This document shows positions 49,578 through 58,735 of a stretch of 64,000 nucleotides of DNA, one piece after another (position 1 is the stretch's first letter; each line of letters begins with the position of its first letter). The notes beneath the pieces are model-generated. The model searched no databases and was not told where the DNA came from. It worked only from the letters and a program-made list of their open reading frames with translations. A program made the translations under genes and the position numbers. Source of the DNA: Dillenia suffruticosa (taxonomy: Eukaryota; Streptophyta; Magnoliopsida; Dilleniales; Dilleniaceae); contig JAVTVX010000010.1 of the NCBI GenBank assembly GCA_033439265.1, positions 15,283,490-15,347,489 on the forward strand, read 5' to 3'.

Positions 49578-50982
49578 TCTGGCAATGAATTTGGGTTGGA
49601 AGTCTATTAGCCAGAATCTTCTTAAGGCAAAAGAAAAGGGACGAGGCATTGAGGCTAAGATGTGATTATGTGCTGAGAGTAACAACTCTCAACCAATCTT
49701 AGCTGTTGCGAGGGAGGAAATTGCACCTGCAAAAAAGCATTCTAGATGTGAAAACGCTGTGATCATGGAATTCTGTCTTGGGAGGCATATGAAGTATTTT
49801 AAAATGGACAGCGTGAGGTAGATGCAGAACATGCATCTACAAAATATGTATATTAAGGCTCTCTTTCGTTTGATGGGACATTGCCATTTCACATCTTCCT
49901 CTGCCATACTTTTTCAAACAGATTTTTCTTTCAAAAATGGCAATGCGGAGGTACTCGCGCTTGAGTCGAGTTGCATTTATCCAGTTTAGAAGGGTTAGGG
50001 AAAAAGGAAGTTGTACTGCTATTTGTGGCACAAAGCACCAGCCACAACCACCTTGTATATGGGATTGATCTAGTTGTTTTAAAACACACGGGAACTTCAG
50101 ACTTCTGTTCACTAGAGCTCGTATATTGCTTGTTTGCTTAAGATAACTTTGCAGTATTACTTTCCACCAAGCAATCTGTTTTGCAAAATTGGAGTCTACT
50201 GATCTATCAACTGGTGGCCATTCAGCAAGTTTGAAGTTTATTGATGCCGCCAGACATCAGTACGGTAGGTGAGAGTGCAGGCAAAGACCTGAAAACTGCG
50301 GACGATGGTTGACTGAAGGCTCCAAGTGTGTGCAGATTTATGTTTGTTTGTTTGTTTGTGTGTTCGCGTCTAATATATGTATATATATATATATATATTG
50401 ATGATAGAGATAACTACTGCCAAGCAAGCATGCTGGGCATGGGCCTACAAGTGGGCCGTTGTCTGAGCCCAAAACAGATTGTCGAGGCGGTTTGCCTTTG
50501 GAGTCTATAATAAAGTGTTCACATGTCTCGAAAGAACATTTTAATGATATAAATCTCATTCTTAATCTGGTGATATTATATTCAAATTTTTGTACAATCA
50601 AAAATAAATAAATAAACAAAGTGTCCACATGAATTCAATAATTTATTTTTTTTGGGTGCCTGATCATCTAGTATTTGGTTTACCCACATAATCCGGTCTA
50701 AGCACCATAGGGTCTATTTAGTGATGGTCTCTTTTTTCATTCTCAAGACCGACTTTGTTTAAAAGAGTTTAGTATATGACTATTACGTCCACGGCACTTT
50801 GTTTGAATTCTAGATTTTATTTTTCTCAAAGATGGAACACAAAAAAGGCAAAACATGATACACCAGATCGGCAATGTTGTGGCAAGTATTTGAAATATAT
50901 AAGCTTACAAAATCATACACTGCTACATGAAGTGTCTAACGACAGACACGCGCCTCAGAAACCCGCATCTCTCTCTCTCAAA
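49578..50982. other. 3' flanks between the BEL1-like and peptide genes
   Basis: Contains the 3' UTR of the homeodomain gene and, further right, the 3' flank of the minus-strand peptide gene. A short (AT)n run lies near 50379-50398. No other gene seen. Confidence 0.45.
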
Positions 50983-51231
50983 TTAGCCGCTGCCACCACT
51001 GCCTGTATCGCTGCCGCCTTCACCACTGTAGTTGTGAAAATCTTGTCGAGGAATGTAATGGTGATTGTTGATGGTCCCTGATCCAGAGTATGCAGAATCG
51101 CCCTTCCCATCCTCCTCTACTAGCCCACGATGCACTCGTCCGTGCATATCCGCTCCTAATTGATCCCTATTTAAGGTTAAGCATGAGGTTGCCGCCAATA
51201 TCATGAGTAGTGCAACGACTAGGAACCTCAT
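50983..51231 (-). CDS. Small secreted peptide precursor A (NNHHYIPRQ family)
   Basis: 82-aa precursor. Residues 1-19 are a signal peptide (MRFLVVALLMILAATSCLT). A short acidic/basic middle has RDQLGADMHGRVHRGL. The conserved core is NNHHYIPRQ at 55-63, followed by DF and a Gly/Ser-rich tail. Its paralogue is at 55985-56206; the two share spaced residues (HxRV, EE, GDS, YS) and the identical core. I do not recognise a named family. The layout (signal peptide, variable middle, conserved C-terminal core) is that of a plant signalling-peptide precursor, which is inference. There is no cysteine in the mature part, which argues against a cysteine-rich antimicrobial peptide. The start is the ATG that opens the signal peptide; upstream in-frame codons to 51402 are leader. 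A TATA box lies about 90 bp upstream. Confidence 0.8.
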   Translation of the reverse strand: MRFLVVALLMILAATSCLTLNRDQLGADMHGRVHRGLVEEDGKGDSAYSGSGTINNHHYIPRQDFHNYSGEGGSDTGSGGSG

Positions 51232-51315
51232 TTGCAGTCCTAAAATTGTGTGAAAGTTCAAAGTGATTAGAAGTATGCTTACCCAAGTTGGATTGTGATT
51301 TCCTGAAGAGTGGAC

Positions 51316-51600
51316 AAGGTATTTATAATGTGGGAGAGGGTATTGCCTTACTGGATGTAATAAATGGTATTCTGGTGATGGGGTGTCCACCAAATGAGGC
51401 AAAACGAAGTGGGGTGCTCATAATATTGCATTAAATTGAATTTTTAAAACCAATTAAATGATGGGGTTGAGAAAAAACTTTTGTCACCATAAATAGGAAA
51501 ACTCCACCTTCTTAGTGGCATCACCTAAAATTAAAGGTCAAATCAACCATAATGTTATGTTCTGTTGCATTGCATTGTGATGTCAATCCATGTGATTCAT
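51316..51600 (-). promoter_or_regulatory. Promoter of peptide gene A, conserved with two other copies
   Basis: TATA box at 51320-51327 (TATAAATA on the minus strand). Upstream, on the plus strand, are GTCCACCAAATGAGGCAAAA, CATAAATAGGAAAA and AGTGGCATCACCTAAAAT, in the same order as at 56.3 and 57.0 kb. Confidence 0.7.
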
Positions 51601-51767
51601 GGTTTACCATGGAGAGTTACTCTTCTAATTACCTACGGAAGTTTCTCGATAGCTGATAAGCACTCGGTGATGAGGTTATTTTTAGCTTAAACATTTGCTG
51701 AATTCTTCCAATTAATGGTGTCGAGAGATCCATTGCCCGAAACCAATCTTTTTCTGTATGTGCGCGA

Positions 51768-51821
51768 GCGCTGTACATTTTTTTTTTTTTTTTTTTTTTT
51801 GATTCATCCTGCGCTGTACAT
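51768..51821 (-). mobile_element. Ultra-short poly(A) insert with 11-bp direct repeats (d)
   Basis: GCGCTGTACAT occurs at 51768-51778 and 51811-51821. The insert is T(22+)GATTCATCCT, which on the minus strand is AGGATGAATC followed by A(n). It is followed by an (AT)n run at 51829-51861. Confidence 0.65.
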
Positions 51822-51825
51822 GTAC

Positions 51826-51828
<3 letters not shown>

Positions 51829-51861
<33 letters not shown>
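51829..51861. repeat. (AT)n microsatellite
   Basis: About 33 bp of uninterrupted AT dinucleotides. Confidence 0.95.
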
Positions 51862-51862
<1 letters not shown>

Positions 51863-52044
51863 TCCCGTAAATGTTTGTCCGTACCTGCATTAATATGAGA
51901 ATTGTCATTATTTTTAATCTGAAAACAAAAGGATAAGACCCCAAAAATTTGTAGAGACGTATTCATATGGTCATGCCCCAGAACTGCAAATATGGTGTCG
52001 GATACTCAATGACTGATGCTTAGTTTATCTTGATCAAAATTATA

Positions 52045-52220
52045 ACACCATCCCGTCGATCGAGTGGTCGAGGAGACAGTCTAAATGGTTCATCTCTTTC
52101 TACGCAGGTTCGAATCCTTCTGTGGCGTGTGGGCTTCGTAGTCCACATACGCTTTTACGAGATCCATTTTCTGGTCCGAAAGTCTAGAAAGTAGACCTGA
52201 TCCCCTCCCATTTCTTATTC
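52045..52220 (+). mobile_element. tRNA-derived SINE or tRNA relic with perfect B box
   Basis: An A-box-like GTCGATCGAGTGGTCG at about 52055-52070 is followed 37 bp later by GGTTCGAATCC at 52107-52117, a perfect RNA polymerase III B box. About 100 bp of unrelated tail ends in a T-rich stretch. The A-B spacing suits a tRNA-derived promoter, but the sequence does not fold as a complete tRNA by eye. No clear target-site duplication was found. Confidence 0.55.
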
Positions 52221-52672
52221 CAATTCAGCTTTTACTCATTTTTATTTACAACAACTTGACCATAATACGAGCAATCGAGGCTCCAGCTCATCAGATCTAC
52301 ACCAATCACAATGGCAAAGCCCAAACTTTGGAAGCTCACTATGTTTCACCATGCAGTAGTCCTGCTCTCACATTTCGATTGGGATGGCAAAATAATAATA
52401 ATAATACCAAAATTGTGCAGTTGAACCGACGAAGGATGACTGCTCGAACTTTGGAGGCTCATGCTGTAAATGCTGATACATTTCTGTTGCTATATAAAGC
52501 TATATGGGCAATCAAGGCTCTGGACTCCAATCGTGAACTTCTTTTTTCTTAGTAAAGGCTCAAATTCCCAACCAAAAAAAAAAAAAAAATTGAAGCAAAA
52601 TCAAGTATTTCAAACATATTGCACTAATGCAAACTACATTTTACATTTTATTTGACTTTACTATTATTGTTG
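52221..52672. other. Intergenic, coding-like but unidentified stretch
   Basis: Plus-strand sequence at 52256-52552 is open in one frame and contains two similar blocks (ACTTTGGAAGCTCA at about 52325 and ACTTTGGAGGCTCA at about 52449), suggesting an old internal duplication. No family was recognised. Confidence 0.3.
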
Positions 52673-52675
52673 TTT

Positions 52676-53313
52676 TCTTTGGGTATTCTTTGTGGGACAC
52701 AGAATGAGACGAGGTTTGTTGCTTACATAGTATGGTTCCCAAACGGACCGGACGGGTGGAGTGAGCTTGATTTTTTGGATAGGAGTGTGGTTTCTAATTT
52801 TAGGGAGGGCTAACATGTCCCACATCCCCTCTAGTTACACACTTGTTCAATAGAGGCCATGACTTCCAAATTTCATCACTGTCGAGGCAGTTTACTCAAA
52901 TTCTTTGCCATTTATTGCAGTAAAAGAAAACAATTGTCTACGTAGAGTGACAGAATAAATATAGAATTATATAACATTTTCCATACCAAATTGAATGGGC
53001 TCAAAATTGTGAAGCTAATGGGCAAAATTTGAAATTGGAGCAGCTCCGATAGGATGGTGATGCAGGATCACTTGTACACATGGAAATGAGTATTGAGTTC
53101 AACAAATTCACTGGAATGTACCTGCTGAACATACTTCCAATGGCGTCCAATCTCTTCTAAATTGATATTCCTTTTTTTTCCGCATTTTTCCAAAGAAAAA
53201 CTCTTCTCGCATGAATGGCCTAGAGGCACACCTGGTTCACAAAGCCTTAACAACGGGACAAATTGCTATCGTTGGTAGATATTGGACCTTCCGGTTTCCT
53301 CTTGTCAATAGTA

Positions 53314-53346
<33 letters not shown>

Positions 53347-53530
53347 ATCTTAGTTGGCATGTTATATAGAAGCACTTGTTGGTACAAGGGAAGAAGAGAA
53401 ATCCATCCAAACGTGGTTATCCAAAGGGTCATACAGACGAGGGCAATTATAATAGATTCAGTGGCTCTCCCACTACATCCCCTAGCGGTGAAAATGTTAT
53501 TTGGACTGTTATTCAAGGTCTGCCTCTTCT
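52676..53530 (+). pseudogene. Alpha carbonic anhydrase pseudogene (unprocessed)
   Basis: Aligns piece by piece with the intact gene at 61.5 kb. The exon 2 head ATGAGACGAGG is followed by a deletion, then TTAGGGAGGGCTAA and the proton-shuttle region AATAGAGGCCATGAC (one extra base before it). Intron 2 is retained. Exon 3 keeps GATGATGCAGGATCA-like sequence but has lost the HWH zinc ligands. Exon 4 has HLVHKALTTGQIAIVG, then a frame change. The (CT)n run of intron 4 is at the same place as in the functional gene. Exon 5 has YNRFSGSPTTSPSGENVIWT, with Ser replacing the conserved Pro and Cys of TTPPC. Retained introns show that it arose by DNA duplication, not retroposition. Confidence 0.85.
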
Positions 53531-53562
53531 CACTCAAGTATTTGAACTCAATTTGGTAAATC

Positions 53563-54195
53563 TTTAGGCGGCCGCTGTTTGAATTTCGAGGATCAAATTA
53601 GACTGCTTAAAGCAGCGAACATGTAGGTTAATTGCACTTGGTTTTTTTTTTTTTTTTTAATATGAGAATAAAAATTGAGAAAGGATATTAATATTTGTCA
53701 TTTTATCGTATTTTGTTATATATAAAAAGATTTTTTTCCTGATCATCCTTAATGGAAGATGTTTTTTCTTAGTTCACATCAAATAACTATGATAGAATGG
53801 TGAATTGTTGCAAAAGAACCGGGAACTGTCCTAGATTTTTAAGAAAAAGAATTATATTAATAATTTTTTTAAAAAAAATTATGATTTTAAGTATTCTTTG
53901 TCTTTCTAAAATATTATAATCTTACCCTATTAAAATTATAATTTCAAATATATATTATATTTTATTATTTATATAAGTTTTTGATTTTGTCACTAAATAT
54001 TAATGATTTTAACGATGCAGTATTGTACTTTTAAAATTACAATCGACGTCGACATTAATAGAGAGTCGACCTAATAAGTAAGAGTGTTAAATTTTTTAAC
54101 TAAATCTCATATTTAAAACTTTAGAATGTAAAAGATTATGTTGAGAGAGTTTTTCTCCAAATTGGATCGAATAATGCTCAGCTGAATTAGTACTC
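53563..54195. other. Intergenic
   Basis: AT-rich, with a T run at 53642-53659. No gene seen. Confidence 0.45.
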
Positions 54196-54312
54196 TGGAT
54201 ATTGATTTTTTTTTATTTATTATTATACAAGGATTTGAATTTGGGATACTAGATCAGAAAAGAAAATTTATACCACTAAACTGTTCCTTTAGGGATCTCT
54301 ATGGATATTGAT
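54196..54312 (-). mobile_element. Short tRNA-like SINE, second copy, with 11-bp target-site duplication
   Basis: TGGATATTGAT occurs at 54196-54206 and 54302-54312. The insert of about 95 bp reads on the minus strand with CAGTTTAGTGGTATAAAT (A-box-like), a decayed B box (AATTCAAATCC) and an A/T-rich tail. The A-box block differs by one base from the copy at 9.3 kb. Confidence 0.65.
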
Positions 54313-54420
54313 CGATTAATTAAGAAAACCGCTGACCACGGTGAAAACTCCTGTTGGGCCCATCTAACCTCATAATGGGCATGCAGTCCCACTTAACTGG
54401 TCCCCAGGCCCAAAATAAAG

Positions 54421-54475
54421 AAGATGATTGTTTTTTCATTTTTTTTTTTGGTTACATTGAAAGATAATTGTTTTT
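54421..54475 (-). mobile_element. Ultra-short poly(A) insert with direct repeats (e)
   Basis: AAGATGATTGTTTTT at 54421-54435 and AAGATAATTGTTTTT at 54461-54475 (one mismatch) flank T(n)GGTTACATTG. On the minus strand the insert is CAATGTAACC followed by A(n). Confidence 0.6.
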
Positions 54476-55984
54476 CGATAAAAGGTGAAAGAATAGTTCA
54501 CTTTTGTATCCACCACATGGCTGCGTACGATTGAATTTAGTCCTTTTTTAATAATATTTCTATATTTACATGCTTATTATTTATTAAGAAGTGTGATTTT
54601 GCTAGAAAAATTAATAAATAATTAGGTTATTTATGATTTTCCAAAAAAAAATCTTTTTATTGTACATTCACGGCAAGTTAAAATATACCAAGATTTAGTA
54701 CTTTTTAATTTTATTTTTTATTTTTATTTTACTTCTCGGTTAGCAAATACATGAGGAGCAACTGTGATTCTCATAATGAGGTGATATTATAACCATATTT
54801 CAACTTGTATTTATATCCTCTTTCGAAATGCATAAATGTGAGATTGACTCGAATTCTACCGAATATTCTTTTACAATAATTGAGGGCAATGAGAAACAAT
54901 GTGTTGCAGTGATTGTGATGGTTGTCCTGATCCATGGAGGATTTGATGCAATTTCTCCTACATGTCACGTCAAATGCTTCTTGAGTATGCAATTTCACCT
55001 GCAAGTTACTTTTTTTTTGTTTTTAGGTGAACAGACCTCCTGCATCTTATGTCAAAGGGTGCAGCGTCCAATTCTACGTAGCCCAAGATGAAGCTCAACA
55101 TTTTTTTTTTTGGGTGGTGAAGCCCAACATTTGTTATATTGCTTTAAGTACCCCCCTCAAAAAAAAAAAATTAGGGCTACGTTGTTTAGGGACACAAAAG
55201 AATTTTTGTAAATTTTCCTTCTCTTTTATGTCTTTGTAGGGACACACAAATGATAAGTGTATTTCTCAATATTTAATATTTAAAATTTTATAAATATGCA
55301 TATTTTTACGATTTATCCTAAACTAAATAAATGCAAATTCGTTTTAAAGAGTGAATGGGTTTGGTACCGGACCAAAGGACCCACGTCAATATCTATAAGT
55401 CCAAAACTTTCTTAGGCTTGTGCTAGTTCTTCGTTTTTTCTTGTTTTTACTATCAATTTTTACTCGATTAATACGGTTTGAATATTGTGGGATCTATTTT
55501 AGAAATTAAATCTTTCATATCTTTTTTCATCATTATCAGAGATCGAATTTGAGATTTTTGATTAAGAAAATAGAGTATCAGACAACTGAAATTCGGTGGC
55601 TTGAGCTAGTTCCGGTTGGTTTGAACCATGACACTTTTTGTTTTTCCTACAATGCCGAACCCGAACCATGATACTTATCTAACTAAAACTTGTAGGTTAA
55701 AATTTTAAATTTTAAATCATTTAATCAAAAAGTTTGATTAAATTTGAATTTTACTATGTTAGTTTTGAACTAAAGAAGGTGAAATTATTATATAACAAAT
55801 GTCTTATTATTACTAAATTTAAGACAAGATAGTAATCATAATATAATATATCATCAGAAATATTAATATATCCATAAAAATATCTCACACAGCATATGCA
55901 TTAAATTACGGTACGTCAACTTCATATAACAAGCATTATATTCTCCGGATAATAAAATTAATTAATTAGAGCTCTAGTTCGTCT
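54476..55984. other. Intergenic
   Basis: No gene supported. Contains poly(A) insert (f) and the 3' flank of peptide gene B. Confidence 0.45.
55089..55132 (-). mobile_element. Ultra-short poly(A) insert with direct repeats (f)
   Basis: TGAAGCTCAACATTT at 55089-55103 and TGAAGCCCAACATTT at 55118-55132 (one mismatch) flank T(n)GGGTGG. On the minus strand the insert is CCACCC followed by A(n), the same end as insert (g). Confidence 0.65.
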
Positions 55985-56206
55985 TTAGGCACCACCTGTG
56001 CCTCCATTGCCGCTGTCAAAGCTCTGTCTAGGAATATAGTGATGATTGTTAACGCTTGCAGAGTAGTCGGAATCGCCCGTCACATGCTCCTCTGCCAGCA
56101 CATGTTGCACCCGTCTGTGCATTTCCGCACCTGTCGGATCCCTATGTATGGCCAAGCTGGAGCTTGCCATCAATAATATCGCTCCTGCAAGTACTATGAG
56201 TCTCAT
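55985..56206 (-). CDS. Small secreted peptide precursor B (NNHHYIPRQ family)
   Basis: 73-aa paralogue of the precursor at 50983-51231. Signal peptide MRLIVLAGAILLMASSSLA (1-19). Middle HRDPTGAEMHRRVQHVLAEE, then GDSDYSAS. The core NNHHYIPRQSF begins at residue 53 and a Gly-rich tail ends the protein. The Asp-Tyr pair at 47-48 would suit tyrosine sulfation (inference). Across the two proteins the signal peptide and tail vary while RD..GA.MH.RV...L.EE, GDS.YS and NNHHYIPRQ.F are kept. That pattern is expected of a selected precursor and not of chance ORFs. A TATA box at 56308-56315 lies about 100 bp upstream. Function and receptor unknown. Confidence 0.8.
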   Translation of the reverse strand: MRLIVLAGAILLMASSSLAIHRDPTGAEMHRRVQHVLAEEHVTGDSDYSASVNNHHYIPRQSFDSGNGGTGGA

Positions 56207-56302
56207 ATCTCTTCAAAATTGGAAGACCCAAGCAGCCAAATCCTACAGAAGTCAATTTGAAGAGATCGGATTACTATGAGTTAATGGATCGGTGGATAGA
56301 GT

Positions 56303-56670
56303 TGTGCTATTTATAATGTTGGAGAGCTTATTTCATGCCATAAGAAAAATTTAGTGATAAGGGTATCCACCAAATGAGGCAAAATGGGGGTGCGGGGTGG
56401 GGGGTGGAGTTGTCATATAATGCATTAAAATCTTGGGTTGGATTTTAGAAGGATCATCTTGTGTCCACCTTACTCATAAATAGGAAAAGTCCAATTTTTA
56501 AGTGGCATCTACTAAAATCAAAAGTCAACCTACCATGTAATGTTTTTGCATTATAGAGATTTTGATGGCAAAGCATGGTGATAACTAGCAATAGAAAATC
56601 AAATAACCTTACACGTACCCACATGAATATGGAACTTCTCAATTGTTATGGATGTGGTGGGGTTCGAGCT
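56303..56670 (-). promoter_or_regulatory. Promoter of peptide gene B
   Basis: TATA box at 56308-56315 (minus strand TATAAATA in ACATTATAAATAGCAC). Upstream blocks on the plus strand are GGGTATCCACCAAATGAGG, CTTGTGTCCACCTTACTCAT, AGTGGCATCTACTAAAATCA and AATCAAATAACCTTACAC. They match promoters A and C in order and spacing. A GTCAACC (W-box core on the minus strand) is present here. Confidence 0.7.
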
Positions 56671-56976
56671 CCAATGCACGAATAAGTTAAAAGGGTGGTG
56701 GTGGTGTTTTGATATTTACGGTGAATTTGTGTGAGAGTCTTTAAACTTGACTAAAAATAAAAAAGTAAATTTGAGTCTTTTATAATTACTATTTAATTCA
56801 GAAAATATAAACATTTATTGCTCCATCACTCTTTTATCTTAAATAGAAAATAAAAGATTTTAACAACACACTGTAGATCTTATTCTTTTATAATCACTCT
56901 TTGAATAGTTTATTTTAATTTAAAAAAAAAAATAAAAAAACAAAATAAAAAATTGAAAATTGAAAATTTTTTGTAA

Positions 56977-57322
56977 TGTGCTATTTATAATGTAGGAGGG
57001 AAGTCAACAAGGATTTTCCCTTACTATTAGATCTAATAAGAACAATTTAATGATAAGGGTATCCACCAAATGGTCATATAATCCCCATCAAAATGATGGG
57101 TTGAAATTCGGAAGGACCATCTTGTGTCCACATCACCCACAAATAGGTAAAGCCACTTTTTACGTGGCATCACCTAAAATCAGATGTCAATCCACCCTAC
57201 GATGGTTGAGTTTTGGGTGCATGGCAGTATTGTCAAAGCATGGTTGTGACTGGCGAAGGGAAATCAAATAACCTTACACCTGCACTTCAATTATCAAGGA
57301 TGTGGTGGTGTTCAAGTTAAAC
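56977..57322 (-). promoter_or_regulatory. Orphan third copy of the peptide promoter, no gene attached
   Basis: Starts with GTGCTATTTATAATGTAGG (TATA at 56982-56989) and continues with GGGTATCCACCAAATG, GACCATCTTGTGTCCACAT, GTGGCATCACCTAAAATCA and AATCAAATAACCTTACACC, then GGATGTGGTGGTGTTCAAG. It is a direct duplicate of 56303-56670. The DNA on its downstream (left) side, 56700-56975, is AT-rich and contains no NNHHYIPRQ-type frame. Confidence 0.7.
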
Positions 57323-57850
57323 TTAAAGTGATTTGGAAAGCCCAAGCCCTTATTTATGAATAAAGATAAAAAATCATAATTGATTTAATAATTGAATATT
57401 AATACTTTTTAAATAAAATTTTGATATTTTATGTATGAAAAAAAGAGATATTGAAATAATTTTATCTTAAAGATTTAGCATGAGTTGAATCGAATTTAAT
57501 AGACTTTTATGTGATAATATTAATAATTTATAAAATATATATATGAGATAAATATTTTAAAAAATTATCTTATTATGAGATAATATGAAATTTAGAGAGA
57601 CGCCCTAAACTCCACAATATAATTTAGCAAATATACAAATTTATTGCTCAATCACTCTTCAATCTTAGGTTTTTAAAAAAAAAATCTTAAACTACATATC
57701 AAAGGTTGTAATGCCTTGGACAAGATTCCGATAAAACTCAATTAAATTCATAAATAATCTTGAGTAAAAAAAATTATAAATATAATAAGAATTTTAGTCT
57801 ATATTACTAAAAATTTTGATTTTTATATATAAATTTTTTGAGATATGACA

Positions 57851-58537
57851 TAATTACTTCCTTTTCATAAGCAAATAGGTCCCTAAACTTTTTTTTTCCA
57901 ACAAATATCTCCCTCAATTATGAAACGTCGCACTATCAAGTCTTACCGTTAACATAATTAAAAAATATTAAAAATAGTCTTTTCGTTTCCCAAAAAAAAA
58001 AAAAATGGAGCCGTTGTTTCCGGCAGTCCGATCTCTGTTCTCCGACCAAAATATGTGGGACCACCGCCGACCACTACCTCTGTGCATCAAAATTTCAAGA
58101 TTTGACGGCCACCAAAGTATAAAGAACCCAAATCCCATTTCAAGGGCCTAATTTCACACTAGAACCAAAACTTTCACGATGAAACTGAAGTCGAATTCAG
58201 AGAGAGACAGAGAGAGACGACGATGACGACGACCTGAGAATTGAGAAGCAGAGAAGGGTGTTAGATATGTCGCATGGCTTTGATGGTCAACCACTCCCCA
58301 AACAACGGCTGACGACTTCGTTTCTGTCACCCTCCTCACTCACCAATTTTATCACATGGGTTTGATGGTTTAAGTATAATTTGTTCCAATTCAAATCCAA
58401 TACCTAATTGTTTCAATGACGCAGTGGGGGTGATCGGCGGTGGTTCTACCGCAAATTCTGGTTGAAGAGCAGGCTGTTAACAATGAGTTCCAATTCCTTC
58501 CTAGTTGTTCTATTCTATTCTTTTGAAAATGAATATG

Positions 58538-58582
<45 letters not shown>

Positions 58583-58735
58583 TTTTAACAAAAAATTAAA
58601 CCGATTTAGACAGATGGAGCATTTTGCCACTTTTCCAGGCCTGTACACAGAAAAAAAAAAAGGAAGCAAAAATAAGAATAAAGTTTAGGGACCCATTTGC
58701 ATATAATCCTTAGTTCAAGGAGTGATTTTGTAATT
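57851..58735. mobile_element. Nonautonomous DNA transposon with terminal inverted repeats, about 0.88 kb
   Basis: The left end has AAGCAAATAGGTCCCTAAAC (from about 57868). The right end, reverse complemented, has ATGCAAATGGGTCCCTAAAC (from about 58702 backwards). The complementarity extends outwards imperfectly for a further 20-30 bp. The interior has no transposase frame and contains a (TA)n run at 58539-58578. A Mutator-like nonautonomous element is the most likely class, by end sequence and length. Exact ends and target duplication are not resolved. Confidence 0.6.

Noticed and set aside
53568..53575. GCGGCCGC (NotI site) that could hint at a cloning junction
   Set aside because: Sequence on both sides is ordinary plant DNA with no vector features, so it is a chance site.
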